Source: Escallonia rubra (taxonomy: Eukaryota > Streptophyta > Magnoliopsida > Escalloniales > Escalloniaceae). From it: a DNA stretch of 64,000 nucleotides. The first letter of the stretch is position 1; each line of letters opens with the position of its first letter. Where the stretch lies: contig JAVXUO010000728.1 of the NCBI GenBank assembly GCA_033065855.1, positions 23,926 through 87,925 of the forward strand. Direction: 5' to 3'. Made by a program: the position numbers and the translations under genes. A model generated the notes under the pieces. That model made no database searches. It worked only from the letters and a program-made list of their open reading frames with translations, and was not told the origin of the DNA. This document shows positions 47,158-57,199 of the stretch, piece by piece.

Positions 47158-48639
47158 TAAACGCGCAACGGGAGCAAATACATCCTCGTAATCGATCCCT
47201 TTCCTTTGACTATAGCCTTTAGCTACAAGTCTTGCCTTGTATCTTTCGACCTTGCCTTTGGCATTTTTCTTTGCCTTGAACACCCACTTTACTCCAATTA
47301 GTCTTTGTCCTTTGGGAAGATTGTCTACCTCCCAAGTTTCATTTTTTACAATGGCTTGGATCTCCTCGTCCATAGCTTGTCTCCAATTCTTATCTTTCAT
47401 AGCTTCTTCAAAGCTTATTGGTTCAATATCTGCAAAAAGTCAAAACAAAGTAACATTGTCTAATCCTTCAGTTTCATCATATAGATCTTGGAGATTTCTC
47501 ATTCTTTGTGGCCTTTCGCTTGAACTCCCTTCGAATGACAAAGGCTCATTTGGATGAGGTGACGACGAAGGTGGAGTAATAGGCTCCAAAGATGCCTCAC
47601 TTTCTTGATCTTCTTCAATAGGATATGGTTAGAAATCATAGTAAGTATCATCTTGAGAATTCCAATTCCACGATCCTTCTTCATCAAACACCACATCTCT
47701 ACTAACAACAGTCTTTCCATCATTCGGGTTATAAAGTTTGTATCCTTTAGAGCTCGAGTCATAGCCAATAAAAACATATTTCTTGCTTTTATCATCAAGC
47801 TTGCTCCTTTCTTGATCGGGAACATGTGCATAGGCAATGCTTCCAAAAATACGCAAGTGGCCAACACTTGGCGTCACCCCACTCCATGCTTCTTGGGGTG
47901 TTTGATCCATGACACTTTTGGTGGGGCATCGATTTGACACATAAACTGCACAAGCCACAGCTTCGGCCCAAAATTCTTTCGGCATTTCCTTACTTTTTAA
48001 CATGCTTCGAGCCATATTTAAGATTGTTCTATTCTTCCTCTCGGCCACGCCATTTTGTTGTGGTGTTTTAGGAACCGTTAAAGGACGACGAATACCATGT
48101 GATTCACAGAATTTATTAAATTCGTTTGAAGTGAATTCGCCTCCTCTATCCGACCTTAACGATTTTATTTCATAGCCACTTTCTCTTTCAACAAGTGCTT
48201 TAAAATTCTTAAATGCCCCAAAAACTTCAGATTTTTTCTTTAAGAAATAGACCCAAGTCTTTCGACTAAAATCATCAATGAAAAGCAAAAAGTAATTATT
48301 TTTACCGAAAGAAAAAGGCTTGATTGGTCCGCAAACATCCGCATGAACTAGTTGAAGTGGCTTGGTTGCTCTTGAACTTGCTTCTTTCGGAAAACATTTC
48401 CTTGCATGCTTACCAAGAAGGCATGCTTCACACAATTGATTGGGAAGATTTATCAAGGGTATCCCTTTCACCATCTTCTTCTCATCCAAAGCTTTGAGTG
48501 CTACAAAGTTCAAGTGTCCAAATCTCATATGCCAACGCCACGTTGAATCTTTTGCACATGCCTTCAAACACTTGGGTCCAACCGTTTTGAGATCCAACAA
48601 AAACATTCTATTCCTTGACATAGATACTTTGGCAAGCAA
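47157..48639 (-). pseudogene. Copia 2 integrase and RT N-terminus
   Basis: Integrase open frame 48639-47629: HMRFGHLNF, CEACLLGKHARKCFP, DVCGPIKPFSFGKNNYFLLF, IDDFSRKTWVYFLKKKSE, SDRGGEFTSNEFNKFCESHG, PQQNGVAERKNRTILNMARS; the D, D, E residues are visible. After a stop at about 47629 the RT begins: [66 protein letters not shown] at the inversion border. Confidence 0.9.
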
Positions 48640-48640
48640 G

Positions 48641-49970
48641 TTAGCATTTTGGTCTCTTAGGAAAAAGACTACGATTTTTCATATGAATTTCATAGCCTTT
48701 TTCTAAGAGTTTCCCCAAACTCAAAATATTACTCTTCAATTTTGGCACGTAATAAACGTCGGAAATAAGCTTATGCTCACCATTCTTCAAATAAACCAAA
48801 ATGTTACCTTTTCCTTTGATTTTGATCTTGGAAGAATCTCCAAAAGTAACATCTCCACCTATATTTTCATCTAGCATCACAAACATGCTTTTGTCTCCAC
48901 ACATGATTACTTGCGCCATTGTCAAGGTACCATGAACTTTTTGTTCTTTCTTCATCCTCTTTGAGTGTTAACAACAAAGTGGGCTCCTCATGTTCCTCCT
49001 TGTTTTCAACAAGGTTTGCCTTCTCTTCTAATCTTTTGTTTTCACATTCCCAAGAATAGTGACCATTCTTATGACAAGAGTAACATTCTACATGTGATTT
49101 GTCATACCTTTTTTCATTCCGTTTTGCGTAATTTCCTCTTCCCCTTCCTCTTGCTTGACCACGACCTCTTGAAGAGCTTTGGATTTTTCTTTCATTGGAT
49201 GGATTACGTCCACCACATTCTCCTATTCCTTGGCCTCGGCCACGACCTTGGCCTCGCCCTCTTTGGGTTTTTTCACTACGACCTTGTGGTTCTCCCTTGT
49301 CTCGTAGAGAAAGCTTTGCTTGTAAGACATGTTCAACATCTTCATGCTTGCTCTTGTTCATCCTTTCTTCATGGGCACATAACGACCCACTTAATTCATC
49401 AATTGTCATGGCGTCTAAATCCTTCGACTCCTCGATAGCCACAACCACATGCTCAAATTTGTGGTCTAAAGAGCGGAGAATTTTCTCAATGACGCGAACA
49501 TCTTGCACATCCTCGCCATTTCTCTTCATTTGATTCACAATTGCCAAAACTCTCGTGAAATAGTTGGTAACGGATTCCAACTCCTTCATGTGAAGAGCTT
49601 CAAACTCGCCTCTAAGAGTTTGAAGACGAACCTTCTTCACCTTGTCCACTCCCTTGTGAGAGTTTTCTAGTATCTCCCATGTTTCCTTGGAGGTCGATGC
49701 ATTTGCCACCTTCACGAACATGGATTCATCCAAAGCTTGATGGATGAGATAAATGACAAGTTGATCCTTTATTCTACTCTTCTCTAAAGCATTCTTTTGG
49801 TTTTGAGTTAAGGTGGCTTCATCTTGGGGCTCCTCATAGCCTTTGCAAACACTCTCCTACACACCTTGAGATCCAAGTAGGGCTTTCATACGAATTGCCC
49901 AATTGTCATAATTTTCTTTTGTGAGGCGTGGGGACAATGGAAGCGAATTCATACAATTTATGGTAATCTT
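48641..49970 (-). pseudogene. Copia 2 gag and protease region
   Basis: Minus strand starts near NCMNSLPLSPRLTKENYDNW (49960) and IRMKALLGSQGV, then a TAG where a Trp is usual (~49860). It continues [20 protein letters not shown], a basic RGRGQ-rich stretch, and a CCHC knuckle [14 protein letters not shown] (~49080). The protease motif is [10 protein letters not shown], with Asn where D-S/T-G is expected. A frame change lies near 48910. Confidence 0.88.
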
Positions 49971-50001
49971 CTAAAAAATAACAAGGCTCTTGATACCACT
50001 T

Positions 50002-50294
50002 TGATAGAAAAATTGGTCACTCACAAGCACACTTAGAGAGAAGATGGAAGAGGACTTCTATTACTTGAACTCACTTGCATTCCAAAATGGTTTAGTACAA
50101 GGGTTTATATAGTACCCAAGTTACAATTCTAGAAACACCACATTAATAACACTATTGTCTAGATACACCATACATGAACCAAAATGAAAAGACTCAAGAA
50201 CATACATAATTCATGCACCTAAACATATGCACCTACATGCACCATCATAAATGTAGATAATATGCATGTAGAAAGTCAAGTTTATATTTCAAAA
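50002..50294 (-). repeat. 5' LTR of Copia element 2
   Basis: Second LTR copy, followed by GCACC target duplication. The tRNA primer-site match lies just inside at 49985-49999. Confidence 0.93.
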
Positions 50295-50346
50295 GCACCA
50301 CGTTGTGAGCTGTAATTAATGCATTTCATAAACGAATCACGATAAG

Positions 50347-51471
50347 GAGAAAATATTTGGTGGTTGTCTAACACCACGTCATCGTCTGAGGTGGTGTTAG
50401 ACTACCACTTATATCTCGCCAACTAAGCAAGATTGTGTCAGAGTGGAACATCTATCCAGCTGGATATTTACCTTAACCATGGTTTAAAATTGTTAAAACA
50501 CATATTAATAAACAAATCAGAAGTATAAAACCACTTCTTTAAACCCTAATTCTCTCAGCAGCCCATCATTCTCTCCCTCCCTCCTCCCTCCTCTCACATA
50601 AGCACAAATAGGAAAGCTTCTGCTTAATGGGGCACTTTTGAGGTATTCTTAAACCAGACATCGAGTCAACAAAAGCAAATGGATGTCACAATGCACTCAG
50701 TATGATGCATTTGATTCAGGTTCTCAGAACAGACATGGGAACAATTCTAGCAAATGGGAGACTGAAGAACTTCTCCAGAGACCTCCTCCATCTATTTCAC
50801 CCCATCAATGGAAACTTCAGCAGGCTCATCTAGTTACCTAAGCATTTAGGGAAATATTCAAGTTGTAAATTTTTAAGTAGCCTTTTCTCCATGGATTATT
50901 GCAGGACGCAAACCAATCATCCTTCTAACCGAGAAGGAAAAATTGATTTTTTAGACATACGTCGCTTGCATGAAGGGCCTTCTGCTGGGCTGATGAAACA
51001 GAGAAATATAGCTGCATATCCAAATTCCCAATCTATAATGTTGATTGCCAACAAAAATTAAAGAGTAGAGAGGAAGTGAAGTGAGTTTCTTGCAGAATAC
51101 ATGCGTATGGATTTCGCCAGACATGGTGATCGCTAGATATAGTGCATGCGCATAGGTCACATCGGTGATGGTCCGTGAAAATGAAAGAGTAGATGGGGAA
51201 GATTATGAGAACAGAGAGAATGAGAATTAGAACACAGAGAATGAGATTTGTTTAGTAATGATGGTAGAAAATATTAGGGGAGATGTTTAAAATTCGCGAA
51301 AATTTGAATTTTAAGTTTTCATTAACCATGGTAAACTGTGTTATGGTTTGCCATCCATTCAGGAAATTATCTTAATATTTGACAATATTATTTAGTTGGC
51401 AAAATATAAGTGGTAGTCTAACACCACATCAGATGATGACGTGGTGTTAGATAACCACTGAATATTTTTTC
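50347..51471. mobile_element. MULE-type element with subterminal palindromes
   Basis: A 9-bp target duplication CACGATAAG flanks it (50338-50346, 51472-51480). Ends are inverted: GAGAAAATATTTGGTGG against CCACTGAATATTTTTTC, continuing through CTAACACCACGTCATC. Each end also folds on itself (GTGGTTGTCTAACACCACG...GTGGTGTTAGACTACCAC). The interior has no recognised coding region. It lies inside the probable B3 intron. Confidence 0.88.
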
Positions 51472-51484
51472 CACGATAAGGGGT

Positions 51485-52080
51485 GATATAAGAACTCACA
51501 AGAACCATTGTACGCTGAACATTGAACTTCTTCATACAGCTGGCAAAGGAGGGCTGGTACGGTTAATAGTTAGAATCTTAGATCTCGACATTGGTAAACA
51601 GCATTGAGCATGGAGACTCGACTTGCTTACAAGCTGGTCAGAATCCATTCCATTTCCTTTACTTAGGACGGCAGAAATAGGTAGACAACAACGTAAAAGT
51701 TTGTTTGAAGCATGTAGAGTAGCTGAAACTGACATATAACGAAATTTCAGTCAACATTGCCTAAGAGAGATTGGGCTACAAATTTTCGCAGCATTAGGCT
51801 CTCATATAAACTATAAATATATAGCGATTGAACTTACACTCAAAAACCTTTAGCATGCCCATCCTTCAAGCGATTGTAGCTGAGAAGGAAGGATAAAAGA
51901 AGAGCAAAGTTTTTTCATTCAAAAATGACTTTTTCTTACAATATGTAAGAAAGCTAAATGATTTCTACAATTTTCTCCTTCAGCTGAAATGGGTTGTCTG
52001 TACAATAATCATAAGACCAGCTTAATCTCTTCTGTAATCCACTCATGTGTTTGAAGCATAAGATAAAAAAGAAATCGTAA
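51485..52080. other. Probable B3-gene intron sequence
   Basis: No domain motif in any frame. A 67-codon minus frame at 51532-51735 follows an acceptor-like TGTCAG but has no recognised family. Confidence 0.35.
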
Positions 52081-52087
52081 GCAATAC

Positions 52088-52311
52088 CTTCTGGCACATC
52101 ACCTCTTCTCCTCTGTTGAGCACATTCAGTAGTCCCAAATAAACAGGGTGCTGCTTGTTCCCTTACTCTCTTCTTGCCCTTTTCTTGACTAATTTTGAGA
52201 GCACCCTGGCTGCATTTTGCAAGAAATGCAGTTTCTTTCTCGCATCCACTTCTATCAAATACTTTCACAGTGAAATGAGAATTGCCATCTGTTGGCACCA
52301 AATATTTTTAC
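52088..52311 (-). CDS. B3-domain gene exon: end of the first B3 domain plus linker (partial)
   Basis: Minus strand reads LVPTDGNSHFTVKVFDRSGC, EKETAFLAKCSQGALKISQE, KGKKRVREQAAPCLFGTTEC, ending VPEG at a good donor (CAGAAG|GTATTG, exon end 52088). The DGNSHFTVKVFDxSGCEKE string is the last strand of the first B3 domain in plant REM-type proteins. The rest of that domain should lie upstream (higher coordinates), but I did not find it by 52.9 kb. The second B3 domain on the same strand is at 44.3-44.6 kb, 7.5 kb away because of a Copia and a MULE insertion. Confidence 0.7.
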
Positions 52312-52473
52312 CAATAATATGCAGACACGTGGCATAGTGATAACCACAGAAGAGTGCATGAATGAAGGAAGTGGAACAGAGCACGGTTACAGTAGTTATC
52401 ATCTGTTACCGAATTATAAGGAGTAGATAAATGAGCAAAGAATGCGGGAGAACCAAATATTTGAATAAGCCGC

Positions 52474-52607
52474 ACAAGGAGGAGGAAACTGCCAATCAAT
52501 GTCACGATCGATAACGCACCATGGAAGTCGGCTAGTGGGGACAAGAAGGAGGATATCGCCAATCAATGTCACGATCGATAACGCACCATGGAAGTCGGTT
52601 AGTGGGG
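52474..52607. repeat. 67-bp tandem duplication
   Basis: Units 52474-52540 and 52541-52607 share GCCAATCAATGTCACGATCG and ACGCACCATGGAAGTCGG with a few differences, suggesting a recent slip duplication. Confidence 0.92.
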
Positions 52608-52919
52608 ATTTTGAAGTGAACCACGATGGACACGATTAAGGAGTTTTCAGAAGAAATCATTGATCATGGAGATCGAGAAGTGTCTCCAATAAAGATAAAG
52701 GATGACAGTTACCAAAGAAAGGCGGTTACGGATATTCTCAAGTATAAAACAGATGAAAGGTAACAGAAAAAGGGGTCGTCAATCTTTCCAACTACATTAG
52801 ACTAAGAAAATAGCGTAGATAGCTTGCATAGTTCGCTCGTAGGAAGACTTTTAGATGATTTGTGTAGCTTCGATAGGAAGCATAGTTCGTTGTAAGAGCT
52901 TCAATAGTATAGCTAGCCA

Positions 52920-54005
52920 AAGTGAAGACATGCATTTGCTAAACAAAAGATCTTGTTTTGGGTGCTTGGAAGAGAGACTTTCTCTTCGATCCTATCACAG
53001 TTACGAAAAAGAAATCCTGTTTTGGCTTTCTTGAGAAATAGTGGCCACTTTACCTACAAGAACTAATATAGCCGTCTTTGAAACAAGAAAGCGCTTATCC
53101 CCTAAGCCACTAGGGAAGAAAACACATCCATTAGTGCTTGCATACTATTTCTATCAGGTTCATTCATCTAAGAGGAGTGCTCATCCCCTAGATATCCAGA
53201 ATTCTGCCTTGGCCTGGTGCACCCCACCCAAATCAAGTTGCAATAGAAGCAAGCTCAATTCAATACCTCCGAAAGTGCTTGCACAAATCTCAAAACAAAG
53301 GGCAAGATCAGGCTGAAGTCTCTACGGTCTACGATGCCTGTATTGCTTACTAGTCAATCAAGCCTTCATGAAGACAACAAACAAAGCCTAGTGGATGAAC
53401 CCTACCACGGGAAAAATCTCACAGTGATCGCTACTAGTTCCTTTTTTGTCGCCTTGGCATTGCACTACTGCCCTAGCCTGGCGCACCGCAACCAAATGTA
53501 CTCCAACAAAATTAAGTCTTATTTAGTCCCACGTTTTATAGCCTGACAAGCAGCAAATTAATTTGATTTCTACTTAGTTTCCCCCACATTGTGTACCTAA
53601 AATTTACTTGAACCAAAATTAAGTTCTACAAAACCAGCTATGTGGATTGACTAACTATTCCAACTAAGTAAGCCGGCTACCCACGTGTAGCCCACCCTGA
53701 TCTGAGTTGACTCAAGTAAACCATCACCTAGTCATTGCATAGGTACGGCTTGGAGGGAGATTTTTCATATCTTTCGTTTTCTGCCTTGATTAAACTTGAA
53801 TGTTTTTTAGGTAACAATGCAGTACATGGATCAAATAAGTTTAGCAGCTTATGGCTAATTCTAAATATAACAGCCTAGGGTTAGCCTTCTATGAGTTGGA
53901 GTGGTGGTAAGATTTACAGAGAGATTCAAAAGTCAGGTAAGAGCGTGAAAGGGGTTCAAGAATCAGTTCTCTCTTTATAAGGGTTAAAGTCAACTTATTG
54001 GAGTA
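52920..54005. repeat. Dispersed repeat block, copy A
   Basis: Contains GTGGCCACTTTACCTACAAG (also at 57366), a GCCTAGCCTGGCGCACCGCA-type part and TGACAAGCAGC (like 63050-63130), and a segment 53785-54005 that matches 63458-63700 in reverse complement. Stop-rich; no gene seen. It resembles fragments of a transcribed non-coding repeat or LTR. Confidence 0.65.
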
Positions 54006-54009
54006 AACT

Positions 54010-55187
54010 TTTGTTGCCCAACGGTACCATTTTCGTACAACAGCACTAGCACCGTCGAATTCTTGAATTGATTTTCTTGGGCGCCCTGTATTCTTCCTAT
54101 CTTTCCTTCATTTAGCTTAATAGCTAATCATTACAATGTCTTTAATCAATTTTTGTTCATGAAATATACCTTGTTTTAGTCACTGTACAGCCAAGATTGT
54201 TTCTGCCTCTAGTTTTTCCACTAAGCCTCTCATGTGTCATATTGGGTGGTCCTTTTTCCTTTATCGATTTTTTGTGCCTTTTGAATTTCCACTCAAAATT
54301 TTATTTTCACGATATCTCACTCAACTGATCTCCGATTGAGCTGATTTTTATTTCGTTGAAATCGTATTTTCATTTTCTTCAGTTTGACTCTACAATGACT
54401 ATTTTTAGACTTCAAATGAATATTTGCAATATTTATCAAATTACTTTGTGGATGATATTTGTGTTTGAAAGTCACTTTTAATTATCGTGACTTATATCTG
54501 ATGCGCCGGCTGCGATATTTGACATGATGTAACCATGATTTATGATACTTAATAATAAGCATTTGTGTATGTGACACCCACAAGATTTGGTAAATATATT
54601 TTGATATTCGACTTATTGGTTATTTAACCCCTTTTTGGGTCGATTTGTTATTCGTGTGTGAATCGATATTCGACTTATTGGTTATTTAACCTCCTTTTCG
54701 GTCGCTTTGATTATTCGGTTGTGAAATTTGATTGAGTTATCTACATTCCTATTTATTGGCTCTATTCGATAACTCTAAATTCGTATTCGTATTCGTTTTT
54801 TGCCCTCTGTGTATAAGATCTCTTACTGGGCAATTCGTGCTCACCCCTTTGTTTTTCGTTTCCTTCATCTTCAAGGCCAAAAGTAGCATGAAGGGCGAGA
54901 TGTTAGTACATCGGCGGGAATTGCTCTGGTTTTTTATATTAAGAATAGAGCTTATGATTTCTTTAAACGAAATATTGGTTTGTTGATTTATTTTCCTTTG
55001 GATTCTGATAATTACTGTGAAAGATTGTAATAAAGTTTTGAAGTATTTTGGAGTTAAGTATTTGAGATTCAGATAATTATACTTTGCGGTATTTTAGATG
55101 CTCTGCTCTACGATTACGATTGTTACGTTTTGGATTGGGTTTTGGTTAAAGGACGTGTTCGGACCCTCGGGTTCGGGGCGTTACAGA
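54010..55187 (+). repeat. Probable Ty3/gypsy solo LTR
   Basis: Ends GGACCCTCGGGTTCGGGGCG TTACA at about 55187, a typical gypsy LTR terminus. It carries internal ~63-bp repeats (TATTCGACTTATTGGTTATT at 54605 and 54668). The left end is not clear and no second LTR or target duplication was found. Confidence 0.5.
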
Positions 55188-55194
55188 ATGCTCT

Positions 55195-55345
55195 GCTCTA
55201 CCATTACGCTTTGGTCGTTTTCTGCTGAACTTGTTTGATCCATGTACTGCATCGTATTTGATCCATGTACTGCATGGTCCTATTCAATAACCACCTAATG
55301 CAGAAAATGACCAAAGCGCCATTATTTATGATAGTTTCGGAGACA
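55195..55345. repeat. Short inverted repeat with an internal direct repeat
   Basis: ATTACGCTTTGGTCGTTTTC at 55204 is mirrored by GAAAATGACCAAAGCGCCAT at 55303. Between them TTTGATCCATGTACTGCAT occurs twice (near 55228 and 55258). The right arm matches 63739-63760. Confidence 0.75.
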
Positions 55346-56639
55346 TGCATATAGCAGGTTCGTAATAGTTAGCAGAACGAAGTTCCAAATGAAAAAATGT
55401 AAGGAGTACATACAACCAGACTACCCACATGTTGCAACCTTATTGGATTAAGATTTGTTTTATAAGCTCGTACCTGTGTCCTGGAGAGTTGGAACAGAAC
55501 ACATGCATGCTTCGACATATGATATTGACAGTATCTAGTGTATACCTTAAGAGTTGTAAAGCAAGGTCCATATTTTGTAGTAGGTCTTTGAACAAAGTAC
55601 TGAATCCATACAGCATCTCTTCTTTGCTTGCACATATTCTCAATCCATTCGAAATCCCATTCAACTTAGGAATAAACTGCAAGCTATAACCAGAACTTGG
55701 GATGCAGAGCTCCATTTCGCTATCAAATCCATCAAAGGAAGGTACCTCTTTTGCCTGTCTTAGAAGACTTGCTTGCTGTAACCACCTACTGCCTGCGGAG
55801 AGAGAGAAACTGTAGAATACTTCAGAGGTAATCTCAACCTTGTACCAATCATCATTTAAGGTAATGAGGTAATCTCAACCTTGTACCAATCATCATTTAA
55901 GGAAATTGAGAACACAGTTATAGCTAAAACCCTTACATGGAAGAACCTGTGTCCAAATCTTGATTACGCATTCATTGTAAAAACAGTCTGAGAAACGTTA
56001 TAACATTTCCTTACCTAAGAGAAACGTTATATGCTACATGCAGAAAACTATCAACATGACCAAGGTCCCTATCCCTAACCTGCTACATGCAGAAAACTTC
56101 AAAAGCACTCTCAGAGATTAATAATCAATAATTGTGAGCTTAGTGAAACAGATTCCAACATCAAAGGCACGTCATAAAAGCAACTTCATGAGGCTTAGCT
56201 TGAGTCCCACATCAGAAAATAAGAAAGAGGGGTGATAGTTAGAGTATAAAATGAAAGGGTACAAAACAGATAAACATACTTACCAAGTTTGAGGAAAATT
56301 TATTTTTGGGGCTTCTAAGGTCGCAAATAATTCGGAAAAATACCATAAAAATTTTGAAAATTTCCAGAATACTATTTATGCAACAGAAAATAGTTATTTT
56401 GGTTCTTGGGGGCTATTTGATCAGAGAGAGAGTCGAAAAAAAAATTATTTGCACCTATAAGAGGGAGAAAAATCCGTAAAAATTTGGATGCGTGTCTCAC
56501 ACCAGGAGTACACTTTCTCAGCCAAACCTTTTTGCTAAGAAAGTTAGGGGCATTATGATATTGGTAAGAAAGTGGGGGCATTATGATATAGCTAAAAATA
56601 CACCCTGAATAAGCGTACGACACGTGGCGGTTATGATTC

Positions 56640-57070
56640 ATGGTTACCATATTGGAGGAATTAGGATTCTAAAAGAATCCTAATAAAATCATCAAGGATC
56701 ATGATGCGATCCTCAAGGATCCTAACGCGATCCTCAAGGATCCTAACGCGATCCTGATAGATCTGGTCCAAGGCCAGCCGTCAGGCTCCTAGTCCCACTA
56801 GGGATCTTTGACCTACAGATATATATATATATATATATATATATAAAGGGACTGCCCCAGATATGCAAACAACTACACACGTATACACTCTGCTTTATTG
56901 CTTTCTCAGAGTTCTACTCTTTTAGGCGGTGCACTCTGACTTAAGCATCGGAGAGTTCCTCCGCCGAAACCCCACCCGGTGGTTACTCCGTGTTCTGTTT
57001 TGCAGGTCTATTTTCTGGCTGTGGTTCTCGATCAAGTTTTTAGCAGCAACAAATGTTATCATGTGGAACA
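56640..57070 (+). repeat. LTR-like sequence with 21-bp repeats and a TATA tract
   Basis: 56687-56755 holds about three units of GATCCTCAAGGATCCTAACGC (itself palindromic: CCTCAAGGATCC). 56819-56846 is a TA run leading into ATATAAAGGGACTGCC, like an LTR promoter. The leader continues GCATCGGAGAGTTCCTCCGC and CCCACCCGGTGG, sequence usual in plant LTR R/U5 regions, to about 57070. No partner LTR identified, so a solo LTR or a short non-autonomous element is likely. Confidence 0.5.
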
Positions 57071-57199
57071 CTCCCCACCCCAAAGGGCAAGCCCTAAATC
57101 GCATGTCGAGAGGCAAACCAATTAGAGACAAATCAACGTGCACCCCATCAAGTTCACAACTAACTTGAGCTCATATTCCACTTCAAATGAGGATCAAAT

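Larger units (their letters stand above)
45620..50294 (-). mobile_element. Ty1/Copia LTR retrotransposon 2, with an internal inversion
   Basis: Flanked by GCACC target duplications (45615-45619, 50295-50299). LTRs of about 293 bp differ at only about 7 sites plus the end, so it is younger than the 25.3 kb element. Minus-strand order: gag, protease, integrase, RT start, RNase H; the RT core (about 46530-47157) is flipped to the plus strand. The primer site (TGGTATCAAGAGCC) is inside the right LTR, and the polypurine tract TTTAAGGAGGAG inside the left one. It lies between two parts of a B3 gene. Confidence 0.95.
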
